From: Planctomycetaceae bacterium
GTDB taxonomy: Bacteria; Planctomycetota; Planctomycetia; Pirellulales; Pirellulaceae
NCBI GenBank assembly: GCA_002723275.1
Contig: PBNZ01000021.1
Span: 281,579 to 329,034 of the forward strand
DNA: 47,456 bases
Direction: 5' to 3'
The translations under genes were made by a program, and so were the position numbers. Position 1 is the first letter of the stretch. Each line of letters begins with the position of its first letter. This document shows, in pieces, positions 26,608 through 36,213 of this stretch. A model generated the notes under the pieces. The model did no database searches. It was not told where the DNA came from and was given only the letters and a program-made list of their open reading frames with translations.

Positions 26608-27402
26608 GTGAGTTACGCGAACCAATATATTGAGCACCTGGCAGAGCTTGACCGTTCTGGCCAGCCATTTGCCTCGGTCACCATAGTCGAGGGAGTGGGG
26701 AGCACGCCTGAGAATGTCGACTCCAAGATGCTCGTCAATGAAACAGGGCTCGTGTTCGACACCGTTGGCGAAGGTCTTATCGAGCGAAAAGCAATCGGAC
26801 ACGCCCAGGCGATGTTGAGTCAGGGTTCGTGTCAGCCGACTGAATTGGTGGAATGGAATCTACAACGGGATGTAGGAATGACGTGTGGAGGCGTCATTCG
26901 ACTTTTCTTTGAATCCTTCAACGATCGTCGTTGGCAGATTGTCATCTTCGGCGCGGGTCATGTCGCACAAGCATTAACGCGTTGTTTGCTACCCATCGAT
27001 TGCCAGATCCATTGCATCGACCAACGCCACGAGTGGCTGGACCGATTACCCGAGTCCAGCAATTTGAAGCGAACTCAATGCGACGAACCCGCGGACATGA
27101 TCGAAAGCCTGCGTGACTAGGACTTTGTGATTTGCATGACGATGGGACACCGTACCGACCGTCCCATTCTCGAACGCATTTTCAAACAAGGAAGAAGATT
27201 CTCTTTCCTGGGTGTGATTGGCAGTCACTCAAAACGAAAGGTTTTGTTGCGAGAGCTGCAAAAAGCAGGAATCGATGACGAAACTGCAAGTCGCATTGAA
27301 TGTCCGATCGGACTTCCACTCGGCAACAATCAACCGGCCGAGATCGCGATCAGTATCGCCGCGCAGCTGATCCAAGTTCGCGACCGATCGCTCACAAGCT
27401 GA
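26608..27402 (+). pseudogene. XdhC-family gene interrupted by an in-frame TAG
   Basis: From a GTG at 26608 the frame encodes an N-terminal XdhC/CoxI domain (VGSTPENVDSKMLV, MTCGGVIRLFFE) and the start of a Rossmann domain (IVIFGAGHVAQAL, 111-123). After residue 170 (SLRD) an in-frame TAG (27118-27120) interrupts it; the same frame then continues DFVICMTMGHRTD, GVIGSHSKRKVLL and CPIGLPLGNNQPAEIA to a TGA at 27402. Without the TAG the protein would be 264 residues, the usual size. XdhC proteins help insert and protect sulfurated molybdenum cofactor in xanthine dehydrogenase-type enzymes; none is encoded nearby. TAG lies at a variable position just before a beta strand, so a single CAG or AAG to TAG change would explain it. 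It may be a recent pseudogene, a sequence error, or readthrough. Confidence 0.75.
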
Positions 27403-27467
27403 TTTGTCATATCGTTTTCAATTCAACTGGGAGGATCTACATTCAACAGGGTCACTGCTGCGGACAA

Positions 27468-28829
27468 TTATTTCGTCGACATTGACTTCAGAGGAATTTC
27501 TAGATCCTGGCGGCGCAATAGACACTGTCCATCTTTCTTTTCGCAAACGTTGTAGAGCACGTAGCCCGTCACCGAAGTCGGCGCCTCGGATTTCGTCCAA
27601 CGAATGTCGACATCCACCTCGCGTCGTTCGTCGCTGACGGCCATTGAAGGCAAAGGGAATTCAATCAACTTTGCAGATAACTCCAGATCATTTTGGGCAT
27701 CCAACCAGATACGAACTGGCTCAGCTTCATTATTCCAAGCGTAGTCTTGAGCAGCGTTCAGCTCAAAGAAAAGATGAAGTCGCATCCCACGCTGCTTGAC
27801 ATCGGTGCTGGGCACCAACGTTGAGTGAATCTTGACAGCTGATCCATCGTCGCGATGAATTCTTCCCTCTGGATCCGGTTGATTCACTGCTTCATCACTG
27901 ATCCTGATTTCATCGCGCGGCCCCACTAACTCGGCACCCTGCGGTTCAACAAACAGACGCACGGGCGTTTCTCCGCGAGCCCGAATTGCCGCACGCGCCT
28001 CGCGCACCCAATGATAAAAGGGATAGGGTTTGTCCAACACGGGACCATATTGTTGTATTCTTCGTCGCCAGATGTATTGATTCGGATCCAATTGAAGTGC
28101 GCGCTGCCAATGACGAACTGCAATTCCAAAGTCCTCTGAAACTCCTTGTGGGGAATCGTATTTCATGCGGTAGACGACACCCAATCGAAAATGCAACCTG
28201 GCATTTTCGGCATCTTGAACTAACTCTCGCTGGTAATATCGCATCGCTGTATTAAGCCGACCGGTAAGTACCGCGCGATCGCCCTGCAACCATTCTTGAC
28301 CAGGCACCTTGGTTTCCTCAACTTCTCCCTCATTCGATGTTGGCGACATCTCCAGAAAATCGCGAACCTCCTTAACGGATGGATTACGTCGGCGAATGAC
28401 ACCCGATGAATCGACCAACAAGACGATGGGAACGGCCTTAACATCGAGCGCATTGAGCGAATCGACCAACAACGTCATCTCCAACCCCTGCCATTGATTG
28501 AACAGCTCCGTTCGTTTTGGATGTTGTTCTTGAGTGAGGCCAATGACTTGCAAACGCTTCTCGGAGATTTCATTCTCAAGCTGGTTGTACCACCCGGGTA
28601 CATGTTGTCGGCAGCCCGCTCACCAGGAAGCAAAGACGAAAACGAGCGCCGTATCGCGTTGAACCTCTTGTAGCGTGGTCATGTGATCACCATCATCAGC
28701 AGCGTTCTTGAACGCAATCGATGGAAACCTGGAATTCACGGTCAACGTATCGCCAACAACGAGATCGGCGAAGCCCATCAGAAAAAAGATCGAAACGAAC
28801 AGTCGAGAACTAAGATTCATCATTCTCAT
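27468..28829 (-). CDS. exported selenocysteine thioredoxin-fold protein with Sec-x-x-Cys and TPR-like region
   Basis: Reading one in-frame TGA (28622-28620) as selenocysteine gives about 453 residues from the ATG at 28829, with a signal peptide (LFVSIFFLMGFADLVVG). The thioredoxin domain has ALVFVFASW-Sec70-A-G-C73-RQHVP, so Sec occupies the first cysteine of the W-C-x-x-C site, the nucleophilic position. The cis-proline strand KAVPIVLLVDSSGVIRRR is present. The rest (about 165-453) includes a TPR-like segment (ARLHFRLGVVYRMKY, AVRHWQRALQLDPNQ) and an unrecognised C-terminal domain. A stem-loop with loop CGGGU lies 17 nt after the TGA. Thioredoxin-like Sec proteins with UxxC are a known bacterial class. 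It would act as a periplasmic reductase or isomerase; a partner thiol reductase is unknown. Gene callers would split it at 28620. Confidence 0.83.
28586..28602 (-). promoter_or_regulatory. SECIS-like stem-loop of the thioredoxin-fold gene
   Basis: On the coding strand a perfect 6-bp stem TGTACC/GGTACA (28602-28597 and 28591-28586) closes the loop CGGGT. The stem starts 17 nt after the TGA and the loop 23 nt after it, with G at loop position 2. This meets the known bacterial SECIS constraints. The short 6-bp stem makes it weaker evidence than the Sec-position itself. Confidence 0.6.
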
Positions 28830-29109
28830 CGTGATCTGCGAACACACGTCCAAAACAGCTTGAACCAATCACCCAAACCGATCGGGCTGGCATCCCGAAA
28901 CGCCGGGTTGATTGACCGATTTTACTGGAAACGTGCCGCTGGTTTTTCGGGGTGTGATTTAACGGTATTTCGGATGGTTTACGGGCGGATTTCCGCCATT
29001 ACGAACCGTTTTCCAAAGCAATTGGGATCTTGCAAGAACTCACTGATGACCGGGAATATCTTTGCCGATGAAGGATCCATTATTGCTTTCCCCCGTTCGA
29101 GATAGTTCC

Positions 29110-29808
29110 ATGGTTGAATCTCACCAGACACAAATGGTCATTTTGGTTGATCGTGATCCTCTAGTGCGCACTCAATTGTCGGCGGCGATTAACGAACGTC
29201 AATGGTCAACGAGCGAATTCGAATCGGTCGAAACCTGTACCAGCGCAATTGAGATGTTATCCTCGGATCTCACGCTCTGCGTTGTTTCTGAACTCAGTTT
29301 GACAGAACGAGGCGGATTGGGTCTTCAAGACCGCCTCAATGCGATGCCAAAGCCGATATCCACGATTTTCTATACTGAGCAAGCGTCTACGAATGACATC
29401 GTAACCGCAATGAATCAAGGGGCTCTGACGGTCATCGAAAAATCCGAGGGGCACCATGTCGTGCTCAATCGTTTGGATGAGGCCTTTGAGTTGGCTCGCC
29501 GAAATTTTGAGACAGCCGAGCAACAACGGATTGCACGCGATCAGCTTCGCTCCTTGAGTCGTGGGGAGACGGAGGTACTTGAAGGGATTCTGAATGGCAA
29601 ACTCAACAAAGAGATAGCGCAGCAACTCCACCTGAGCGTGCGAACGATCGAACAGCGTCGTCGGCAGATCTTCAACAAGCTCGACGTCCAACACCCAGCG
29701 TCGCTTGCCCAAAAAGTGATCCACGCTACCCACTTACTGAACAAACAGCCCGCTTCGATCGAACTCAATATCAGCTTGCCAATGATTTCGACGGAGAACG
29801 TTCTCTGA
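29110..29808 (+). CDS. LuxR-type regulator with degenerate receiver domain
   Basis: From ATG 29110 (ATG 29068 and TTG 29062 are alternatives) the protein has 232 residues. Residues 9-125 form a FixJ-like receiver, MVILVDRDPLVR, and 148-205 a LuxR helix-turn-helix with RTIEQRRRQIFNKLDV. The HTH is intact. In the receiver the usual acidic pair is Asp14-Arg15 (normally two acidic residues) and the phosphoacceptor Asp is Glu61 in VVSELSLTERGG, while Lys111 (IEKSE) is kept. Phosphorylation is thus unlikely; Glu can mimic the phosphorylated state, so constitutive activity is possible. It is probably a stand-alone transcription factor. It ends with TGA and converges with gltD. The 280 bp upstream (28830-29109) separates it from the Sec thioredoxin gene, divergently, and shows no gene. 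Confidence 0.88.
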   Translation: MVESHQTQMVILVDRDPLVRTQLSAAINERQWSTSEFESVETCTSAIEMLSSDLTLCVVSELSLTERGGLGLQDRLNAMPKPISTIFYTEQASTNDIVTAMNQGALTVIEKSEGHHVVLNRLDEAFELARRNFETAEQQRIARDQLRSLSRGETEVLEGILNGKLNKEIAQQLHLSVRTIEQRRRQIFNKLDVQHPASLAQKVIHATHLLNKQPASIELNISLPMISTENVL

Positions 29809-29885
29809 GGCTCACAGCCCTCAAAGAGATGGAATATTTGCAGATGAATCGGACCGTCGGCGACCATTCTCAGCCCGATCCGGGT

Positions 29886-31466
29886 TTAGGTCGTAGCGAG
29901 GCTTGATCCGAGTGAAATACCCGGCGCTGGCAAACTACTTTGGCCCATCAGGAATTCATCAACGGCTCGAGCAGCACCACGTCCCTCATTAATTGCCCAG
30001 ACGACCAGAGACTGTCCACGGCGACAATCGCCGGCGACAAAGACACGGGGCGTGTTGGTCGAGTATTCTCCATGGGTCGCCTTGAAGGTTTCCCAATTAC
30101 CGCGGGGATTTTGCATTTCCAAGCCGAGCATCTCGCCGACGGTTTTCTCAGGTCCAACGAACCCTGTTGCCAACAACACTAGATCAGCCGGCCAATCCTT
30201 CTCGGAACCGGCAACTTCTGAGAACGGAGCTTTTTCACCGGGCGTCAACCAATCAACTTCAACGGTCCTGACTGCTTTGATCTTTCCATTTCCATCACCG
30301 ACAAACTCTTTCGTCAGAACGGAATAGGTTCGCGGATCCGAACCAAAGCGAGCTTCAGTTTCAGCGTGCGAATAATCGACGCGGAAGATGCGCGGCCATT
30401 GCGGCCAGGGATTGTCATCAGCTCGTTCGACGGGAGCTCGATCCATCAACTCAAAATTGACGACGCTGGTACATTCGTGTCTCAGCGAGGTGCCAATGCA
30501 ATCGGCACCGGTGTCACCGCCGCCGATTACAATCACGTTTAATCCTTTGGCCGACGTGTATTTACCGTCATCAAGTTCAGAATCAAGCAAGCTCTTGGTA
30601 TTGCGGGTCAGGAAATCCATGGCGTAATAGATTCCGGAGAGATCACGACCGGGGCACCGAGCCACAGGATCAAAGGGGCGCGTCGCTCCTGTCGCCAGCA
30701 GTAGAGCATCATGTTTCTCGAGTAATTCGTTGGGGTCGATGAATTTCACATCACATTCGCCTTCCTGCATGATCTGTGTCATATGACCCGCAGGAAAATC
30801 CTCAACCTTACCGACATGGGCGTTGGTGACGAATTCAACTCCTTCTGTTCGCATCTGGTCGACCCGTCGCTGAACCGTATTCTTATCGAGTTTCATGTTG
30901 GGGATGCCGTACATCAACAGCCCACCAATACGATCAGCTCGCTCGTACACCGTGACCTTATGTCCGGCCTGGTTAAGTTGCGCGGCGGCCGACAAACCGG
31001 CTGGTCCTGACCCGACGACAGCCACGGACTTACCAGTACGACTCGACGGTGGATTGGCAACAATCCAACCTTCGGCCCAGCCTCGGTCGACGATCGCGTT
31101 TTCGATATTCTTGATCGTCACTGCCGGCTCAATGATCCCCAGAACGCAGGCACCTTCACAAGGAGCGGGACAGGTACGGCCGGTGAATTCCGGAAAGTTA
31201 TTCGTCTTATGGAGCCGATCCAGAGCATCCTTCCAACGACTGTGATAAACCAGATCATTCCATTCCGGAATGAGATTATCGATCGGACAACCGTTATTGG
31301 ACTGGCAAAACGGCACCCCACAATCCATGCAGCGTGCACCTTGCGTCGTGAGATGCTCGACATCTCCATCCGTAAAGATTTCAAGAAAGTCGTTAGCTCG
31401 CTCGAGCGGATCGCGATAGGGAACAGTCTGTCGCGGATATTCTTTGAAACCAGTTGGCTTACCCAT
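29886..31466 (-). CDS. gltD: glutamate synthase [NADPH] small subunit
   Basis: This 526-residue protein is the NADPH-oxidising, FAD-containing small subunit. N-terminal iron-sulfur cysteines are at 46, 49, 54 and 60 ([15 protein letters not shown]) and 99, 103 and 107 (CPAPCEGAC). The FAD-binding motif [14 protein letters not shown] starts at 151, and the NADPH-binding motif [13 protein letters not shown] is in the middle. Length is at the upper end for the family, consistent with a C-terminal extension of about 15 residues. It takes electrons from NADPH and passes them to GltB for glutamate synthesis from glutamine and 2-oxoglutarate. The gene follows gltB by 69 bp on the same strand, so the two form the usual gltBD operon. 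Confidence 0.97.
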   Translation of the reverse strand: MGKPTGFKEYPRQTVPYRDPLERANDFLEIFTDGDVEHLTTQGARCMDCGVPFCQSNNGCPIDNLIPEWNDLVYHSRWKDALDRLHKTNNFPEFTGRTCPAPCEGACVLGIIEPAVTIKNIENAIVDRGWAEGWIVANPPSSRTGKSVAVVGSGPAGLSAAAQLNQAGHKVTVYERADRIGGLLMYGIPNMKLDKNTVQRRVDQMRTEGVEFVTNAHVGKVEDFPAGHMTQIMQEGECDVKFIDPNELLEKHDALLLATGATRPFDPVARCPGRDLSGIYYAMDFLTRNTKSLLDSELDDGKYTSAKGLNVIVIGGGDTGADCIGTSLRHECTSVVNFELMDRAPVERADDNPWPQWPRIFRVDYSHAETEARFGSDPRTYSVLTKEFVGDGNGKIKAVRTVEVDWLTPGEKAPFSEVAGSEKDWPADLVLLATGFVGPEKTVGEMLGLEMQNPRGNWETFKATHGEYSTNTPRVFVAGDCRRGQSLVVWAINEGRGAARAVDEFLMGQSSLPAPGISLGSSLATT

Positions 31467-31535
31467 CTTTGATTATCTTTTCGTTCGAGGTAATTGAAAT
31501 GTTTCAAACGGGGGCAGTGAGGCGAATCCTTGTCC

Positions 31536-34500
31536 TTACACCGACGATTCCGCTTCCGCATCCTGGTTTTTGCGTTCCATGAGCACACGTTTGTAATCGG
31601 TCGGCATAACCTTAACGAACTTTTCAGTCGCTTTCGGCCATTCTTGAAGGAGCTTGTCGGCCACGGTTGAACCCGTGAATTTCTGATGCATCTGGATCAT
31701 CTCGAAAAGCTCACTAACGTCTTCATCAGTTTCAACGCGTTCGAGTTCCACCATTCCGAGATTACATCGATTGTCCCGGAAGTCTTCATGATCGGCCAAC
31801 ACATAAGCAATACCACCGCTCATACCGGCCGCAAAATTCCGTCCGGTTAGGCCCAGAATAATGGCCCGTCCACCGGTCATATATTCACAGGCGTGATCAC
31901 CGACGCCCTCGATGACGGCCCAGGCACCGCTGTTGCGAACACAGAAGCGTTCAGCAGCTCGACCTCGGAAGAACGCATAACCTCGGGTGGCTCCATAAAG
32001 CACCACGTTTCCGACGATAATATTGTCTTCCGGAACAAAACTGCTGACGGCCGGTGGATAGATCATGATCTTTCCGCCGGATAAACCCTTGCCGACATAG
32101 TCGTTGGCATCTCCTTCCAGTTCCATCGTGATCCCTTGAGCGAGAAACGCTCCAAAGCTCTGACCGGCGGAACCGTTGAATTTAATGTGAATCGTATCGT
32201 CTGGGAGCAACCTTAAGCCGTGAGCCTTAGCCACTTCGTGACTGAGGATCGTCCCAACGGTGCGATTCGTATTGATGATCGGCAGCTCAATCTTGACGGA
32301 TTCTCGTTTATCAATGGCTGGCTTGGCCAATTTCACCAATTCGTTGTCGAGTGCCTTTTCCAAGCCATGATCCTGCGACTTCTGACAATAGACACCAACG
32401 TCAGGATGCGGTTTTTCCGCAGGCGTCAGAATCGGTGTCAGATCAAGGCCATCCGATTTCCAATGTTGAATTGCCGTATCGGTTTCCAGGCAATCGACCC
32501 GACCTATCATTCCGTTGATCGTTCGGAAGCCCAATTCGGCCATAATTCGACGAGCTTCTTCGGCCACCATGAACAGATAGTTGACCACATGCTCTGGCTT
32601 ACCCGTGAATTTCGTTCTCAGGACAGGATCTTGAGTTGCGATCCCGACAGGGCAAGTGTTGAGATGACACTTACGCATCATGATGCAACCGAGAGTCACG
32701 AGTGGAGCGGTACTGAAACCAAATTCCTCAGCACCCAACAGAGCCGCAATCACGACATCTCTTCCGGATTTGAGCTGACCGTCTGTTTGCAACACAACTC
32801 GCGAACGGAGGTCATTCATGACCAGTGTTTGATGAGTTTCCGCGATCCCCAGTTCCCAAGGCAATCCAGCATGTTTGATACTGGTCAACGGAGACGCACC
32901 CGTACCACCACTGTCACCCGAGATCAGGATGTGATCGGCATAACCTTTCGCAACTCCCGACGCGATCGTACCAACGCCCACTTCTGAGACGAGTTTGACA
33001 CTGACACGGGCGGAAGGATTTGCATTCTTGAGATCATGAATTAGCTGCTTAAGATCTTCGATCGAGTAGATATCGTGGTGAGGCGGTGGCGAAATGAGAC
33101 CGACTCCAGGCGTGGAGTAACGCACACGAGCAATTCGCTCGTCGACCTTACGTCCTGGTAACTCACCTCCTTCACCGGGCTTAGCCCCCTGTGAAACTTT
33201 AATCTGCAATTCATCGGCGTTGGAAAGGTAATTGATCGTGACACCGAATCGGCCGGAGGCGATTTGTTTGATCGCACTTCGCCGTGAATCGCCATTGGCT
33301 TCTGGGATCCAACGTTCGGGTTCTTCGCCACCCTCGCCGGTATTACTCTTCCCACCGAGTCGATTCATCGCGATGGCAAGCGATTCGTGAGACTCTGGCG
33401 AGATCGAACCAAAACTCATAGCGCCCGTGCAGAATCGCTTGACGATCTCCTTCGTCGGTTCGACTTCTTCAATGGGTACAGGTGCTCCAGCAACTCCCGG
33501 CTTCAGTTTGAGCAAGCCGCGGAGTGCACACCGCGTTCGAGCATCGGAATGCGCGTGATCGGAGAAACGTTGGTAAGCATCGGCACTATTGCCACGAGCG
33601 GCAATCTGCAGATCCGATATCGAAGTGGGATCCCACATGTGACGTTCACCATCGGCGCGCCAATGAAACTCACCCACGTTTGGCAGAGCGGGCATTCGCT
33701 GCTCTTCTCGTTCGGGATATCCAATTTCGTGACGCCGCATCAATTCCTGGGCGACGACGTCGAAATTAACACCTTTAATCCGGCTCGCGGTTCCCGCGAA
33801 GCAACGATCAATAATATCCTCGCCCAATCCCACCGCTTCAAAAATCTGGGCTCCTTTGTAGGACTGCAATGTCGAAATACCCATCTTCGCCATCACCTTG
33901 AGCATGCCCTTGGCAACACCCTTTCGGTAGAGTGCGACGACCTTTTCGTCATCGATCTCCGCCGGCAAAAGACCCTCACGCTGAGCCTGCCAGATGGATT
34001 CAAAAGCCAAATAGGGATTGATGGCATCCGCTCCGAATCCCGTTAGCAGACAATGATGATGAACCTCTCTCGCCTCACCAGTTTCCAGCACGATTCCGAT
34101 GAGGGTACGTTTGGCCTGGCGCACCAAGTGATGATGGACTGCACCGGTTGCCAACAGAGCACAGACCGGAATGCGATCCTCGGAAACCTGCCGATCGCTG
34201 AGGACGATGAAACTGAATCCCTCGTCAATCGCTTGCTCAGCTTCATGACAGATCCGATCCAGAGCTTTAATGAGTCCATCGCGTCCTTCGGACTTAGGCC
34301 ACGTAATATCAATGGTATGCGTCCGCCAATCGCCTCCTGTCGGGCTTTGATCAATATGCTTGATCGCCGCCAGTTCTTCATTGCTGAGAATGGGATGCGG
34401 CACCAGCAACCGGTGAGCGTGTTGCTGAGTGGTATCAAGCAGATTCCCTTCAGGACCGATGTAGCATTCCAGCGACATAATGATCTCTTCACGGATCGAA

Positions 34501-36119
34501 TCAACAGCAGGATTCGTCACCTGTGCAAAGAGCTGCTTGAAATAGTCGTACAACATGCGTGGTTGATCCGACAGACACGCCAATGCCGAGTCATTTCCCA
34601 TCGAGCCGACGGGATCCCGCTGCTGCTGGATCAGCGGCAGCAACATGAACTGCATGGTTTCCGTAGTGAAGCCGAATGCCTGCATCCGAGGCAACAACGT
34701 TTCCGGATCAAATCCATGAGGTTCCGAGCTTACATTGATATCGGAAAGTCGAATTCGTTCTTGCTTGAGCCATTCTGCATAGGGTCGTTGTTTGGCAAAC
34801 TCAGACTTGACCTCTTCATCAGGAATCAACCGACCTTGCTCGAAGTCAATCAAGAAAATACGGCCAGGCTGCAATCGTCCTTTTTCTTTGACGATTGCCG
34901 GATCCACAGGCAGCACTCCCACTTCGCTCGCCATAATGACGCGATCATCATGGGTGAGATAATAACGCGAGGGACGCAAACCGTTTCGATCCAAGATGGC
35001 TCCGATGCATTGCCCATCCGTGAAAGCGATCGATGCGGGTCCATCCCAGGGTTCCATCAAACACGAATTGTATTCATAGAAGGCCCGTTTTTCTTCGGGC
35101 ATCGTTTCGTGATTCTGCCAAGCCTCCGGAACCATCATCATGACGGCTTCTGGCAAGCTGCGACCCGCCATTAACAGAAATTCGAGCACGTTATCGAAGG
35201 TACCGCTATCGGAACAATCCGGATCGACGACCGGAAATAGCTTTTGCAGATCATCGCCGAACAAGGGACTTTGAGCGACACCTTCGCGCGCTTGCATCCA
35301 GTTTGAGTTACCGCGGAGTGTATTGATCTCACCATTGTGGCTCATAAAACGCAACGGCTGCGCTCGGTCCCAACTGGGAAATGTGTTTGTTGAGAAACGC
35401 GAGTGGACCATGGCCAAATGCGTGGTGTAGTCCGGATCGCGCAGGTCCGGAAAGTAATCCAAAACCTGCCAGGACATCAACATTCCCTTATAGATGATGA
35501 CCTTGGTCGACAGACTGTTGACATAAAACATCTGGGCCTGACTAAGCGACGGATCACTGCGGAGTTGATGGGTCGCTCTTTTTCGAATGATGTAAAGTTG
35601 ACGCTCAAACGCATCGCCTTCGAAATCAGCGCCGGCTGCGATGATCAACTGCTCAATATGCGGCTCACTCTGCAACGCCGTTGGCCCCACGTCAGCCGCT
35701 TTGGCATCGGTAGGAACTTTACGCCAACCCACCAACTCTTGACCCTGTTCGGAAATCAAATCGTTTACGAAAGCCTTACATTTTTCCCGTTCCGATTCGA
35801 TCGTCGGCAAGAAAATAATGCCTGCGGCAAACTTGCCAGGTTCGGGCAATTCAGCACTGAGGTCGGCTTTGGCGACCTTTCGCAAGAATTCGTGAGGCAA
35901 AGCTGTCAGCATGCCAGCACCGTCACCGGTATTGGCTTCGCAACCACATGCACCGCGGTGATCCATGTTTCCCAATACCTCGTCGGAATCGAGAATAATC
36001 TGATGACTCCGCTCACCCTTAATGTTTGCCACGAAACCGACACCACAGGCGTCTTTTTCGTTCGCCGGGTCATACAACCCATGCTTGCGCGGAAGACCGT
36101 ATGCGTTATGAACCTTCAT
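31536..36119 (-). CDS. gltB: glutamate synthase large subunit
   Basis: About 1,527 residues from the ATG at 36119, chosen because MKVHNAYGLPRKHGLYDPAN aligns with other GltB starts; the frame is open to 36200. The glutaminase nucleophile is Cys25 in KDACGVGF, exposed after removal of a 24-residue propeptide. The FMN synthase domain contains the [3Fe-4S] cluster pattern C-x5-C-x4-C in CIMMRKCHLNTCPVG. The GXGXG-type C-terminal beta-helix is also present (GKGLSGGKIMIYPP). The enzyme transfers the amide of glutamine to 2-oxoglutarate with electrons from GltD. It lies directly downstream of a LysR regulator on the same strand (95 bp between the regulator stop and this start). Confidence 0.97.
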   Translation of the reverse strand: MKVHNAYGLPRKHGLYDPANEKDACGVGFVANIKGERSHQIILDSDEVLGNMDHRGACGCEANTGDGAGMLTALPHEFLRKVAKADLSAELPEPGKFAAGIIFLPTIESEREKCKAFVNDLISEQGQELVGWRKVPTDAKAADVGPTALQSEPHIEQLIIAAGADFEGDAFERQLYIIRKRATHQLRSDPSLSQAQMFYVNSLSTKVIIYKGMLMSWQVLDYFPDLRDPDYTTHLAMVHSRFSTNTFPSWDRAQPLRFMSHNGEINTLRGNSNWMQAREGVAQSPLFGDDLQKLFPVVDPDCSDSGTFDNVLEFLLMAGRSLPEAVMMMVPEAWQNHETMPEEKRAFYEYNSCLMEPWDGPASIAFTDGQCIGAILDRNGLRPSRYYLTHDDRVIMASEVGVLPVDPAIVKEKGRLQPGRIFLIDFEQGRLIPDEEVKSEFAKQRPYAEWLKQERIRLSDINVSSEPHGFDPETLLPRMQAFGFTTETMQFMLLPLIQQQRDPVGSMGNDSALACLSDQPRMLYDYFKQLFAQVTNPAVDSIREEIIMSLECYIGPEGNLLDTTQQHAHRLLVPHPILSNEELAAIKHIDQSPTGGDWRTHTIDITWPKSEGRDGLIKALDRICHEAEQAIDEGFSFIVLSDRQVSEDRIPVCALLATGAVHHHLVRQAKRTLIGIVLETGEAREVHHHCLLTGFGADAINPYLAFESIWQAQREGLLPAEIDDEKVVALYRKGVAKGMLKVMAKMGISTLQSYKGAQIFEAVGLGEDIIDRCFAGTASRIKGVNFDVVAQELMRRHEIGYPEREEQRMPALPNVGEFHWRADGERHMWDPTSISDLQIAARGNSADAYQRFSDHAHSDARTRCALRGLLKLKPGVAGAPVPIEEVEPTKEIVKRFCTGAMSFGSISPESHESLAIAMNRLGGKSNTGEGGEEPERWIPEANGDSRRSAIKQIASGRFGVTINYLSNADELQIKVSQGAKPGEGGELPGRKVDERIARVRYSTPGVGLISPPPHHDIYSIEDLKQLIHDLKNANPSARVSVKLVSEVGVGTIASGVAKGYADHILISGDSGGTGASPLTSIKHAGLPWELGIAETHQTLVMNDLRSRVVLQTDGQLKSGRDVVIAALLGAEEFGFSTAPLVTLGCIMMRKCHLNTCPVGIATQDPVLRTKFTGKPEHVVNYLFMVAEEARRIMAELGFRTINGMIGRVDCLETDTAIQHWKSDGLDLTPILTPAEKPHPDVGVYCQKSQDHGLEKALDNELVKLAKPAIDKRESVKIELPIINTNRTVGTILSHEVAKAHGLRLLPDDTIHIKFNGSAGQSFGAFLAQGITMELEGDANDYVGKGLSGGKIMIYPPAVSSFVPEDNIIVGNVVLYGATRGYAFFRGRAAERFCVRNSGAWAVIEGVGDHACEYMTGGRAIILGLTGRNFAAGMSGGIAYVLADHEDFRDNRCNLGMVELERVETDEDVSELFEMIQMHQKFTGSTVADKLLQEWPKATEKFVKVMPTDYKRVLMERKNQDAEAESSV

Positions 36120-36213
36120 CGACTTCACCATCACTTTCCAACACTTTCCAAACATGTCTTTTGAGGCTTGATCCAAGAGGCTGCAAGAGCTGGCGATCAA
36201 GACCTGGGGGACC

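Noticed and set aside
19660-28622. TGA reassigned to a sense codon throughout the genome
   Set aside because: SDR, sialidase, XdhC, LuxR and pheA all end with TGA at positions fitting normal protein ends, so TGA is still a stop in this organism.
34053-35174. 373-codon plus-strand open frame antisense to gltB
   Set aside because: It overlaps the conserved gltB coding region entirely and its product resembles no family.
35403-36164. 253-codon plus-strand frame antisense to the gltB 5' part
   Set aside because: It lies wholly opposite gltB with no ribosome site or recognisable motif.
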